From: a virus
Length of the DNA stretch: 37,298 nucleotides
Strand: one strand, 5' to 3'
IMG/VR virus record: IMGVR_UViG_3300032893_000174
Location: 1 to 37,298 of that record
Position 1 is the first letter of the stretch. Each line of letters begins with the position of its first letter. The notes below the pieces were generated by a model. That model had not been told where the DNA came from, made no database searches, and worked only from the letters and a program-made list of their open reading frames with translations. Both the position numbers and the translations under genes were made by a program. Of this stretch, positions 19,677 through 27,829 are shown in pieces.

Positions 19677-19757
19677 GATATAAGCACTAATGCTTATGTC
19701 TTGGTAAGTGTAAAGAAACTTACTTCATGGAGCCTAGGAAACTAGGCTCCTCTGTTT
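19677..19757 (+). terminator. Three tandem hairpins, the last a likely terminator
   Basis: ATAAGCA/TGCTTAT near 19680-19697, GTAAG/CTTAC near 19704-19723, and a 9-bp stem GGAGCCTAG/CTAGGCTCC (19729-19750) with a GAAA tetraloop follow each other, then TCTGTTT. The last is a partial rho-independent terminator, which would reduce downstream transcription after the abundant capsid genes. The three stems may also protect the capsid mRNA 3' end. Confidence 0.65.
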
Positions 19758-19803
19758 AAATAATTATTGAATAATGCATACTGAAGTTTTAATTTGGTAT
19801 TAC

Positions 19804-20256
19804 ATGAGTTCATCCATATTCCCAGGACCAATAGCACCAGAAAATAATCCTCCCATTGAACCTCAATGGTTTCAGCCATCTAATTTTCAAATAACAGCTA
19901 TTTCTTATGGAACATCAACTACGGTTACAACTGCTCCAGCTTTTGGAGTAAATAATAATTACGTAATAGGACAAGAAGTAAGATTTAATATACCTTTTGC
20001 AAATGGGGCACAACAATTAAATGGTCAGCAAGGAATTGTGATCGGCATTCCTGGTACTAATCAAGTAATTGTTAACATAAATACGTCAATAGGTTATGAC
20101 CCTTTTATATCTGTTCCTTTATTTGGCAGAACACCTCCTCAAATATCAGCTATTGGTGACACAAATTCTGGACCGATTAACACAACAGGAAGAAATAACG
20201 TAGGTACAACTATACAAGGTTCATTCCTTAACATTTCTCCTCAGAATCCAACATAG
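19804..20256 (+). CDS. Paralogue of the C-terminal domain of the preceding head protein (150 aa)
   Basis: From ATG 19804 the product starts MSSSIFPGPIAPENNPPIEP. It carries NNYVIGQEVRFNIPFANGAQ and PQISAIGDTNSGPINTTGR, then TIQGSFLN, matching in order NYVLGQEIGFQIP, PQVVAVGDVNSGG and AIQGAFVN of the 362-residue protein. So this is a single-domain relative, probably also on the capsid or at the portal vertex. The frame also has an ATG at 19774 adding ten residues; neither start has a clear ribosome site. It begins after the tandem hairpins, so it is expressed at a lower level than its paralogue. Confidence 0.6.
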   Translation: MSSSIFPGPIAPENNPPIEPQWFQPSNFQITAISYGTSTTVTTAPAFGVNNNYVIGQEVRFNIPFANGAQQLNGQQGIVIGIPGTNQVIVNINTSIGYDPFISVPLFGRTPPQISAIGDTNSGPINTTGRNNVGTTIQGSFLNISPQNPT

Positions 20257-20268
20257 GAAATTTAACAT

Positions 20269-20835
20269 ATGAATAAGCCGAGAGTTAACAGCGATGGACA
20301 AAAAGAGCTAGATAAAGCTCAGGAAAAAATTGACTCTTTTCAAGAGCAAGCTAGAGAATTTAATCCATTTACTGGATTGACTGACATTGAAGAATCAGAA
20401 CCTCAGACCAAAATGTCTACAAGAGAAGCTAGAAATGCAGATGCAATCTATATAAAACCAATTCGTTCTATTCAAAGACCCAATTTCAAATCAGACCGAT
20501 GCGATTCAAGAGTTTACTGGGACGAAAAATATAGAGAAGATAGAGATAGAGATTGGGAATACGTTCGTTGTATAGTAGAAAATAATGAGATTATCGGCGA
20601 AGAGGTGGAAGTTTGGACAGCTAAATGGGCTTGTGATCCAGCTCATTTTTGGAAAGTTCCAGTCAATAAGCCCGTGATGATCCCTAGAATGTTAGCAGAG
20701 CAATTGTCGAAATGCCATTATCACAGATTGAAAATGGAAGACAATTCGGAAAAAATGAATTATGTAAATTCAAAATTGGTTGCCGATCATGTTGTTCGAC
20801 GCATAGATTGTAGACCTGTAGGATTTGGATTCTAA
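20269..20835 (+). CDS. Conserved head-tail region protein (188 aa)
   Basis: The product starts MNKPRVNSDGQKELDKAQEK and is a charged helical segment up to about residue 75. A compact part then contains YWDEKYREDRDRDWEYVRCI, VEVWTAKWACDPAHFWKVPV, and a C-terminal IDCRPVGFGF. The tryptophan- and proline-rich second part looks like a structural protein domain. Position between head and head-tail joining genes suggests a connector or internal protein. I do not recognise the family. GGAAAT lies upstream, and its stop overlaps the next start by one base. Confidence 0.6.
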   Translation: MNKPRVNSDGQKELDKAQEKIDSFQEQAREFNPFTGLTDIEESEPQTKMSTREARNADAIYIKPIRSIQRPNFKSDRCDSRVYWDEKYREDRDRDWEYVRCIVENNEIIGEEVEVWTAKWACDPAHFWKVPVNKPVMIPRMLAEQLSKCHYHRLKMEDNSEKMNYVNSKLVADHVVRRIDCRPVGFGF

Positions 20836-22049
20836 TGCAGTTATTAAAAGATATAATTACATATGTTAGAAGGATAGTAAAAACTCCATCTAATGATGCT
20901 TTGTCTGATGCATTAATTATAGATTATATCAATCGTTTTTGGATGATTGATATACAAGCTAGGGCTCAGTTTTTCGACTTCAAAACTAAATATCAGTTTG
21001 AAACGATTCCTCAGATTTGTGATTACAATATGCCTATGTATCAAATCCAAACTGAGCCCGGTCCTCAAAACATTTCATTTTATCCAGTTTACCAAGGATT
21101 TACAGGAACATCTTACGTAAACGGCATACAGATACCCATGTATGTTCAAAGAGATGCTTTTTACAAAATTTGGCCCAATTACTTGCAAAGTTTAAACCCT
21201 GTAGCTACAGCAGTCGCGAGTCAAACAACCTACAACTTAACGGCTCCGTTTTTTCCTGCTATTCCTGGGCATGTTGATATGACTGGTATTGTTTATGCCA
21301 ATACTGCCAACGATCCTATTTTTGCCAGTAGCATTCCTCAAATAGCTGATCCAGTCACATCTGTAGTTAGACCCTCGATTCCTTACTCTAGTATTTATCC
21401 TGGAGTATACATCACTTATCAAAATGAGAATGGAAGTACTACTACTATTTCTGATAGCGGAATTTATCTTTCAGGGAATACCGGAGGCCAATTGTATGGT
21501 CTTTTGATTGCTACTCAATCAGATGGAACTATTCCAGTAAGTAGTTATCCTTTCAACTATCTTCCTCTAGGAACTTATAGCACCACTTCTAATACCATCA
21601 ATTATATAACTGGTGAAATAAATGTAACATTTCCATCTCAACCTCAGCCTGGTAGTGATATACAAGTGCAAAGTTATTATTATCAAAACGGTATTCCTAG
21701 AGCTATTTTACAATACAATAATGTTCTCACTATTCGTCCTCCTCCTGAGATCCCATATCTCATAGAACTAGATGCTTACTTGACTCCTGCAGCCTTTCTA
21801 AGCTCAGAACAAGCAATCCAATTCGGATATATGTGTGAATACATAGCACGAGGGGCAGCTAGAAAAATACTTAGCGATACTGGGGACGTAGAACAATTTA
21901 ACTTTTATGAGCCTCTTTTTAAGGAACAAGAAACACTTGTATGGAAAAGAAGCCAAAGGATATTTACCTCTCAACGAACAGGCACTATTTTTAGCGAACT
22001 ACAAGGTCCACAGAGTAATATTCAGGGAGTAGGAAGTGGCGCTACATAG
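20835..22049 (+). CDS. Putative head-tail adaptor/stabilisation protein (404 aa)
   Basis: The product starts MQLLKDIITYVRRIVKTPSN, continues with LSDALIIDYINRFWMIDIQA and then QFFDFKTKYQFETIPQICDY, and then has a beta-rich middle and a helical C-terminus (AQFGYMCEYIARGAARK-like, with R and K). The helical start followed by R-F-W-M-x-D-x-x-A-R resembles head-completion and adaptor proteins of short-tailed phages (P22 gp4/gp10 region). It would sit between the portal and the nozzle. The gene overlaps the upstream stop by one base. An HNH endonuclease gene follows, separating it from the next tail gene. Confidence 0.55.
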   Translation: MQLLKDIITYVRRIVKTPSNDALSDALIIDYINRFWMIDIQARAQFFDFKTKYQFETIPQICDYNMPMYQIQTEPGPQNISFYPVYQGFTGTSYVNGIQIPMYVQRDAFYKIWPNYLQSLNPVATAVASQTTYNLTAPFFPAIPGHVDMTGIVYANTANDPIFASSIPQIADPVTSVVRPSIPYSSIYPGVYITYQNENGSTTTISDSGIYLSGNTGGQLYGLLIATQSDGTIPVSSYPFNYLPLGTYSTTSNTINYITGEINVTFPSQPQPGSDIQVQSYYYQNGIPRAILQYNNVLTIRPPPEIPYLIELDAYLTPAAFLSSEQAIQFGYMCEYIARGAARKILSDTGDVEQFNFYEPLFKEQETLVWKRSQRIFTSQRTGTIFSELQGPQSNIQGVGSGAT

Positions 22050-22107
22050 TGCTTAAATATTTTCATAAACGTTCTTTTATGATATACTTTATCAAAAAGG
22101 AATCGTT

Positions 22108-22779
22108 ATGAAGGTTTGTAAAAAGTGCAGGACTGAGAAGCAAGAAAGAGATTTTTATCCAAAAATGGGCCGATGTAAGGCTTGCCACAATATATATGCA
22201 AGAAATTGGCAAAAAAGTCATCCTGTAGCAGCAAAAAGAATTTGGACAAAATTTAATCGAGAAAAAAGAAATAAATTTAGATATTGTCCAATTTGTGGAA
22301 ATAAATTCAAATTCGCCTGTATTCAAAAAGAATGTTCCGATGAATGTAAGTTTTGGAATTCAATAGAAAAAAGAGAAAATGGATGCTGGGATTGGAAAAA
22401 GGGACGAGATACCAGTGGATATGGATTGTTCTGTAAAGAAAATAAACATTTAAGAGCGCACAGAAAGTCTTACGAAATTCATTATGGTGATATTCCAGAA
22501 GGAAAATATGTATGTCATACATGTGATAGACCAATGTGTGTGAATCCTGCCCATCTTTTTTTAGGAACCCATAAAGATAACATGGATGATATGAATAAAA
22601 AAGGACGGGGGAATGCAGGGCGCGCTCACTTTCGAAAATATTCTCGCGAGCAATGCCATAAAGTTATATCTTTAAGAAAACAAGGCAAATTGTTTAGAGA
22701 AATCGCTGAAGTAGTCGGAATTCCTGAACATGCTTGCAAAAGAATTTCAAAGCATCCTGAACGTATTGGAGCAACATAA
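22108..22779 (+). CDS. Free-standing HNH homing endonuclease
   Basis: The product of 223 residues has an N-terminal zinc-finger pair (C4, C7 and C23, C26), a second C-rich cluster (CPICGNKFKFACIQKECSDE) and a classic HNH core: GYGLF, RAHRKSYEIHYGDIPEG, VCHTCDRPMCVNPAHLFLGT, HKDNMDD. The C-terminus has an HTH-like DNA-binding part (EIAEVVGIPEHACKRIS). Such enzymes cut a site near their own gene and spread by repair. Here it lies between two structural genes, with an AAAGGAA site before the ATG. It is not inside the capsid insertion, but could act there or at its own locus. Confidence 0.85.
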   Translation: MKVCKKCRTEKQERDFYPKMGRCKACHNIYARNWQKSHPVAAKRIWTKFNREKRNKFRYCPICGNKFKFACIQKECSDECKFWNSIEKRENGCWDWKKGRDTSGYGLFCKENKHLRAHRKSYEIHYGDIPEGKYVCHTCDRPMCVNPAHLFLGTHKDNMDDMNKKGRGNAGRAHFRKYSREQCHKVISLRKQGKLFREIAEVVGIPEHACKRISKHPERIGAT

Positions 22780-23348
22780 TGTCTTATCCCTATAATGTTA
22801 ACGGAGCAATTCCAGGACCGAACGATCTTCTTTCTCAATCTCAGGGACAAATACAGACTAATTTCGCAAATATTGTAGGTTGGTCAGCAGTAGATCATGT
22901 TGAATATGGTGCTGCCAATGCAGGATTTCATGATCAAGTTACATTTCCAGTGGTTGGTGATCCTGGGAGTGCTGCCGGATTAGTTAGAACTTATGGAAAA
23001 ACTTCAGGCTCTTTTACTGAGATTTTTCTCCAATCTGATGGTACAAGGGGTCCAATCCAATTAACCAAAGGAAATGTAAACATTACCGGGAATGCAACCA
23101 CTCCTCCTGCTAAAGGGCATTCATTTTTGCCTGGAGGTTTAATCATTCAATGGGGATCGGTCTTAGCAACACCTGGAGGGACTGCTTTTACTTTTGACGT
23201 AACTTTCTCTGCTATTTATTCAATTACCATCGGAATACAAGCCGCAGGTGCTCAAAGTTCTTCATTGTCTTCAGTTAGTGTTGCTGGAGCGACTGCTCAT
23301 TCACAAGCTGGAACACAAGCTATTAACTACATTGCAATAGGCGTGTAA
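22779..23348 (+). CDS. Tail-fibre-like protein with gp53-like C-terminus (189 aa)
   Basis: The product starts MSYPYNVNGAIPGPNDLLSQ, then SQGQIQTNFANIVGWSAVDH, and ends with a beta domain containing FLPGGLIIQWGSVLATPGGT and VTFSAIYSITIGIQ. The pattern 'G-G-L-I-I-Q-W-G, then F-x-x-x-F-x-x-x-Y' is a common C-terminal fold of phage tail fibres. The protein is short, so it is more likely a tail appendage or adaptor than a full fibre. Its start overlaps the HNH stop by one base and its stop overlaps the next gene by one base. Confidence 0.6.
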   Translation: MSYPYNVNGAIPGPNDLLSQSQGQIQTNFANIVGWSAVDHVEYGAANAGFHDQVTFPVVGDPGSAAGLVRTYGKTSGSFTEIFLQSDGTRGPIQLTKGNVNITGNATTPPAKGHSFLPGGLIIQWGSVLATPGGTAFTFDVTFSAIYSITIGIQAAGAQSSSLSSVSVAGATAHSQAGTQAINYIAIGV

Positions 23349-26074
23349 TGACCCAAAAAATATTTATTGGGAAAATTTCTAAGGGCCAAGAGCAGTTTTA
23401 TCTTCCTTTTAACATTGATGATGATGCTTTTCCCAACATGTATAATGCATATACATGGAGAGGAAGAGTAAAAAGGAAGAGAGGGACTACTACTCTTGGA
23501 AGATTGCAAATTCAAGTTCAATTGTCTGCTTCTCCAAATAATTGGCAATATCCACAGTTTGCTCTTGTTGCAGGAGCTGGAAATTTATTAACAGCCATAG
23601 GTCAGGCCGTTCCAGCGTCCATTGTTCCAGGAACGATCAACATAACAGTAGGCGCTAATACTTATACTGAACCTGCCATGCCCGATGGTACTTTAGTTGG
23701 TATGCCTGCAGGATCAGGTACTATAAACTATGCTACTGGAGATATTACTATTGCTGGAGGTGGAGCAAGTAATGTCACAGGAAAATATGCTTTTTATCCA
23801 GATCTTCCTGTGATGGGTCTCAGAGATTTAATTTCAGGTAATACACAATATCCACTTTTACTATCATTTGATACTAAATATGCATACCAAATATTACAAC
23901 AAACTAATGCTAATCCTACATTTTATGGCATTAATTACTATAAAAAAAGCAACAATCCAGTAACTTGGTCCGGACTAAATTATCAACAATTTTGGTCTAC
24001 AAACTATCAAGGAGCTTTTTGGACTGTGAATAACAACCCCGGAATGAGAATTTCTTGGGTTCATGCTTGTGCAAATCAAGTTGGTACGAGCATTGTCATG
24101 CAATTGTTTAACCAAGCAGATAACGCTCCATTGCAGACATTACAGATCAACGACTATTTATATTTTAATGAAGGTACAGGCGTTACTTGGACTTTAAATG
24201 GACAAACAGGATTTATTTCCCTTATCAATAATATGGCTACAGGAACCTATACTGTAACGTTCCCAACAGTTCAAACTGTTAATGGTTATATTCCTGATAC
24301 CGCTCTAGGTCAATTGCTTACCAGCCAAGCAACAGGCACTGGAGACGGTATTAGATGGTATGATGGAGATCCAACTGGAGGAACTGGTCTTCCGGTTCCA
24401 GGAAACACTACTGGTTGGGTTAATTTTGCTCCTCCTTTAACATCCACCACCACATCGATAGATGATGAAACTTCTGCTCTTTATTATTTGGTGGGAGCCT
24501 TAGCAGTAGTTCCTTTTAAAGACAGACTCCTTTTTATGAGTCCGTATATTCAGACTTCATCGCAAGCAAAAAATGGCATTCCTCCTATTCAATTGAATGA
24601 TGTAGTTCTTTGGTCTTGGAATGGCACCCCATACTATTCTTCTCTAACACCGGTCAATGAAACAAGTAGAACAGAAGCATATTACGTAGATCAGACTGGA
24701 TTCGGTGGCTGGATATCAGCAGGTATAAACCAAAACATAACCTCTGTAAATAACAATGAAGACGTTCTATTAATTGGATTTACAAATAGACAAACTCGTT
24801 TTATTTATACAAGCAATGACTTGTATCCATTTTTGTTTTATATAATTAACTCAGAATTGGGTACTTCTTCTACTTTTTCAGCGATTACTTTGGATAGAGG
24901 AGCATTGTCATATGGTGCAGATGGATTTATCCTTACTTCTCAAGTGTCAGCTCAACGTATAGATCTTCAAATCCCAAATAAAGCATTTGAATTTGCCGCT
25001 ACAACATCTAACAATGCTGCAGCAAGAGTAAGCGCAGCTAGGGATTTTTTTCATGAATGGATCCATTTTACTTTTGTACCGCAAAATTCTCCAGTAATTT
25101 TCCCTACTCAAACTCTTCAATACAATTATAGAGAAGAGACTTGGGCCTTATTGTATGAGAACTTTACTGCACAGGGAGAATTCCGAAAATTACAAGGATT
25201 TACATGGTCTAGCAATCCATGGAACGCGTCTATGATGCCATGGGATTCCATTAATGAATCTTGGAATTCAAGCATTATGGTTTCTCTATTTCCTACAGTA
25301 GTAGCCGGAAATCCGCAAGGATTTGTCGTTTTAAAAAATGAAGGAACAGCAGAGGCTCCAACAGGATCAATTCAAGCAATTTCAAATTCCTCCGGGTTTA
25401 CTCAAATTACTTGTTACAACCATTGCGTATCGGCTACCAATGGACCATTAGGAGGAGGAGATTACCTTTATTTTCTTGGGTCCTTAGGATTAACATATCT
25501 TAACGATCAGATTGGTCAAGTCACTCGAGTTATAGACGATAATAATTTTGTTATCGATATACCTTTCCAAGCAGGAAGTTATTTAGGTCTAGGTACTTTT
25601 ACAAGGCTTATACAACCTATTGTACAGACTAAGCAATTTCCTATTTATTGGAATGAGGGAAGAAAAATTCGAGTAGGTGCTCAAAAATATTTATTAGATC
25701 GTACTATTAATGGACAAGTAAGCTTATTTATATTTTTATCTCAAGATCCAGATCATCCATGGAATAATTCAGCGATTGTTCCAAATATTCAATCTACAAA
25801 CAACTCTTTGATTTATTCCACTATTCTATATACATGTCCAGAATCTACCAATATCGGATTGGATCAATTTACCCAATCGATTAACAACCCAAATCCAGAA
25901 TCTGGCACTCAGTTCCAGATATGGCATAGAGTGAATACATCTTTGATCGGAGATACTTTTCAGTTAGGAATAACATTGAGTGATGAACAAATGAGAGTTT
26001 TAGATTATGCCATTGGAGAGATTAGCCTGCATGCTATACAAATTGATGTAGGTAGAGGACCATTGTTAGCATGA
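23348..26074 (+). CDS. Tail nozzle/hub protein, beta-propeller type (908 aa)
   Basis: The product starts MTQKIFIGKISKGQEQFYLP. The N-terminal part mentions PFNIDDDAFPNMYNAYTWRG, and the rest is beta rich with repeated W and Y, for example LYYLVGALAVVPFKDRLLFM, IDLQIPNKAFEFAATTSNNA and LQYNYREETWALLYENFTAQ. The length and repeated beta-blade pattern resemble nozzle proteins of short-tailed phages (T7 gp12 and P22 gp10 roles). It would form the tube below the adaptor and contact the spikes. It is the largest gene of the genome. It overlaps its neighbours by one and four bases, so it is in a tight operon. Confidence 0.7.
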   Translation: MTQKIFIGKISKGQEQFYLPFNIDDDAFPNMYNAYTWRGRVKRKRGTTTLGRLQIQVQLSASPNNWQYPQFALVAGAGNLLTAIGQAVPASIVPGTINITVGANTYTEPAMPDGTLVGMPAGSGTINYATGDITIAGGGASNVTGKYAFYPDLPVMGLRDLISGNTQYPLLLSFDTKYAYQILQQTNANPTFYGINYYKKSNNPVTWSGLNYQQFWSTNYQGAFWTVNNNPGMRISWVHACANQVGTSIVMQLFNQADNAPLQTLQINDYLYFNEGTGVTWTLNGQTGFISLINNMATGTYTVTFPTVQTVNGYIPDTALGQLLTSQATGTGDGIRWYDGDPTGGTGLPVPGNTTGWVNFAPPLTSTTTSIDDETSALYYLVGALAVVPFKDRLLFMSPYIQTSSQAKNGIPPIQLNDVVLWSWNGTPYYSSLTPVNETSRTEAYYVDQTGFGGWISAGINQNITSVNNNEDVLLIGFTNRQTRFIYTSNDLYPFLFYIINSELGTSSTFSAITLDRGALSYGADGFILTSQVSAQRIDLQIPNKAFEFAATTSNNAAARVSAARDFFHEWIHFTFVPQNSPVIFPTQTLQYNYREETWALLYENFTAQGEFRKLQGFTWSSNPWNASMMPWDSINESWNSSIMVSLFPTVVAGNPQGFVVLKNEGTAEAPTGSIQAISNSSGFTQITCYNHCVSATNGPLGGGDYLYFLGSLGLTYLNDQIGQVTRVIDDNNFVIDIPFQAGSYLGLGTFTRLIQPIVQTKQFPIYWNEGRKIRVGAQKYLLDRTINGQVSLFIFLSQDPDHPWNNSAIVPNIQSTNNSLIYSTILYTCPESTNIGLDQFTQSINNPNPESGTQFQIWHRVNTSLIGDTFQLGITLSDEQMRVLDYAIGEISLHAIQIDVGRGPLLA

Positions 26075-26547
26075 CGATTTCATCCATTCAGAAAAGTCCT
26101 TACCTGCGAGTTCAAAGGAACTTTCCAGCTGATACTCAAGCTTTAATGGTTGAAATTAATAAAAGCTATGTCGATATAGCTAACTCAGTCAATGCTAGGA
26201 CTATTGGAATTTTTCCAGTAAATGATCCTATCGCTACTGGAGAAACCTGGTTCATCAACGGAGAATCAGGTAAACAGCAAACATTGAGACAGGTTTATAC
26301 CTTTACATCTGCTGGGAATATTCCTCATGGAATAGTTTTGCCTCAAATCAGCGCATTTACAAGAATATATGGAACTTTCACAAACGGTACCAATTGGTAT
26401 CCTCTACCTTATGTAGACGTCAATGCAGCAAATAATCAAGTAAATGTATATGTGGATCCTACTAACATAGTCATCACTTCAGGAGCAGGGGCACCCCCGA
26501 GCATCACTTCAGGATATGTTGTTTTAGAATGGTTATCTCAAATTTAA
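26071..26547 (+). CDS. Tail protein, probable fibre or spike connector (158 aa)
   Basis: The product starts MTISSIQKSPYLRVQRNFPA, then DTQALMVEINKSYVDIANSV, and then a beta domain with FTSAGNIPHGIVLPQISAFT, TNWYPLPYVDV and a hydrophobic end. The helical start followed by a beta C-terminal domain is typical of small tail attachment proteins. It begins inside the nozzle stop (ATGA overlap), so it is translationally coupled to it. It is the last gene of the rightward tail operon before the leftward membrane genes. No family name is recalled. Confidence 0.6.
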   Translation: MTISSIQKSPYLRVQRNFPADTQALMVEINKSYVDIANSVNARTIGIFPVNDPIATGETWFINGESGKQQTLRQVYTFTSAGNIPHGIVLPQISAFTRIYGTFTNGTNWYPLPYVDVNAANNQVNVYVDPTNIVITSGAGAPPSITSGYVVLEWLSQI

Positions 26548-26709
26548 TCATTTTTTATAAAAATTGATAAACGTTCCTATCACAAGAACAATGCAAAAAA
26601 TTATCAATTTATCTAAATGATCTTCGTATTGAAATATATTAACAAAAACAAAGCGACACATAAAAGCAATTATTAGGATAATCAATGAAGTAACAATTGA
26701 TTTACACAT
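26548..26709 (-). CDS. Small two-helix membrane protein, holin candidate (53 aa)
   Basis: The product starts MCKSIVTSLIILIIAFMCRF and has two hydrophobic helices (about residues 4-25 and 35-50) joined by a short acidic loop (QYEDHLDKL). It ends in K-K. Two membrane spans in about 50 residues is holin-like, and its partner upstream is also hydrophobic at the C-terminus. The ribosome site is weak. The gene lies leftward, against the late operon, after the 97-residue gene with a 15-base gap. Lysis cassettes are usually co-directional, so a superinfection or envelope role is also possible. Confidence 0.5.
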   Translation of the reverse strand: MCKSIVTSLIILIIAFMCRFVFVNIFQYEDHLDKLIIFCIVLVIGTFINFYKK

Positions 26710-26724
26710 CGCTTTGCCGTTTAT

Positions 26725-27018
26725 TTAAGGTGTTGGAAGAGCTGCTGCTATAAGAGCAACTTCTGGGCATTCAACCATAAACCATGGTACCCAAATGGTA
26801 GCCGCCAAACACCCACCAAAGGCGACCCAAGCAGTTATAGGACCTGCAGCTGCAGCGGGTATATTGCTTACTGCATTCATAGCTAAAGTTGCTAAAGCTA
26901 TTTTGCATACTTTTTTTGCTGAAAGATTGGCAAGAATTTGTCTAGGGTCCAATCGATCTTTAACGCTGTTAAATGCATTAACTGCTGTATTTGAAAAACT
27001 GCTTATTGCATTTGTCAT
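26725..27018 (-). CDS. Small protein with hydrophobic, glycine-rich C-terminus (97 aa)
   Basis: The product starts MTNAISSFSNTAVNAFNSVK and has a basic middle (LDPRQILANLSAKKVCKIAL). Then follow a short alanine segment with AAAAGPITAWVAFGGCLAAT and IWVPWFMVECPEVALIAAAL, probably one or two membrane helices with cysteines. AAGGAG lies 6 bases before the ATG, the strongest ribosome site around. A-G-P-I motifs of this kind recall small proteins of amoeba-associated Chlamydiae, from memory and with low certainty. It is upstream of the two-helix membrane protein gene; the two may be an effector or lysis pair. Confidence 0.6.
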   Translation of the reverse strand: MTNAISSFSNTAVNAFNSVKDRLDPRQILANLSAKKVCKIALATLAMNAVSNIPAAAAGPITAWVAFGGCLAATIWVPWFMVECPEVALIAAALPTP

Positions 27019-27109
27019 TTCATTCTCCTTTTTGTTTATTCAAATTATCATTTGCATTTCGAATCTTTTGTTTATAATTTTATAAATTAGTGACATTTAT
27101 ACAGGAACG

Positions 27110-27121
27110 GTTGAATTCAAC
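27110..27121. promoter_or_regulatory. Second copy of the palindrome GTTGAATTCAAC
   Basis: The same 12-bp perfect palindrome as at 2967-2978, extended by CTC on the right in both copies. Here it lies in the 172-bp gap between divergent genes, 92 bases before the leftward start region and 70 bases before the rightward ejection operon, so a shared regulator could act on both. No other copy was seen by eye. Confidence 0.4.
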
Positions 27122-27190
27122 TCAACTCAATTATTTTCCATTAATCCAAGAAATACCTTACATGGTACTATCGGATTAAACGAGGTCTTC

Positions 27191-27829
27191 ATGGCAACAC
27201 CAACAATTTCTAAGTTAAAAGGTACAGGATACAATCAAGTTCAATTACCTAGATTAAGCCCGGAACAACAACAGCTTTTTTCTCAGGTATTTGGTGCAAC
27301 ACAAGCTGGACTGCCCGGAGCCTTGAGCCAATTGTCTTCCTTAGCTGGTGGTGATGAACAAAAATTCCAACAATTAGAAGCTCCCGCCTTAAGACAGTTT
27401 GAAGGGTTACAAGGACAATTAGCTTCTAGATTTAGCGGAATGGGAACCGGAGCCAGAAGATCAAGTGGTTTTCAAAATGCAGCTAACACAGCTGCTGTTG
27501 ATTTAGCCGAACGACTTCAGTCTCAAAGATTGGGATTACAGCAAAGTGCAATACAGCAGCTATTGGGATTATATGGCGATCTTATGGGAGTGGATCAATA
27601 TGAAACATTTCTGCAAAAACAACCTTCATCTAAATGGAAACAAATTATTGGTGGAGCAGCTCCTTTTGTAGGAGGCGGTATAGGAGCTTATTTTGGTGGT
27701 CCTTTAGGCGCTTCTTTGGGTTCCTCTTTAGGATCAAGTCTTGGTAGCTCTCTTTTAGGAGATACTGGCGCACCAGGAAAAATTGATTTTTCAGCTTTGG
27801 CATCTTTACCAACTAAATGGGGAAAATAA
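27191..27829 (+). CDS. Putative DNA-ejection protein with glycine zipper (212 aa)
   Basis: The product starts MATPTISKLKGTGYNQVQLP, with a Q-, L-rich helical half (RLSPEQQQLFSQVFGATQAG). The C-terminal part is glycine-serine rich with a membrane-like zipper (FVGGGIGAYFGGPLGASLGS, then SLGSSLGSSLLG). Internal virion or ejection proteins of short-tailed phages often carry such glycine-zipper segments that enter the cell envelope when DNA is injected. It is the first of three genes of this kind in a row. A GAGG-type leader precedes the ATG. The next gene overlaps its stop. Confidence 0.6.
   Translation: MATPTISKLKGTGYNQVQLPRLSPEQQQLFSQVFGATQAGLPGALSQLSSLAGGDEQKFQQLEAPALRQFEGLQGQLASRFSGMGTGARRSSGFQNAANTAAVDLAERLQSQRLGLQQSAIQQLLGLYGDLMGVDQYETFLQKQPSSKWKQIIGGAAPFVGGGIGAYFGGPLGASLGSSLGSSLGSSLLGDTGAPGKIDFSALASLPTKWGK

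Noticed and set aside
26795-27085. Rightward 96-codon frame across the leftward 97-residue gene
   Set aside because: The leftward gene has AAGGAG at the right distance and a sensible domain pattern. The rightward frame is its antisense and ends in a low-complexity A/T region.
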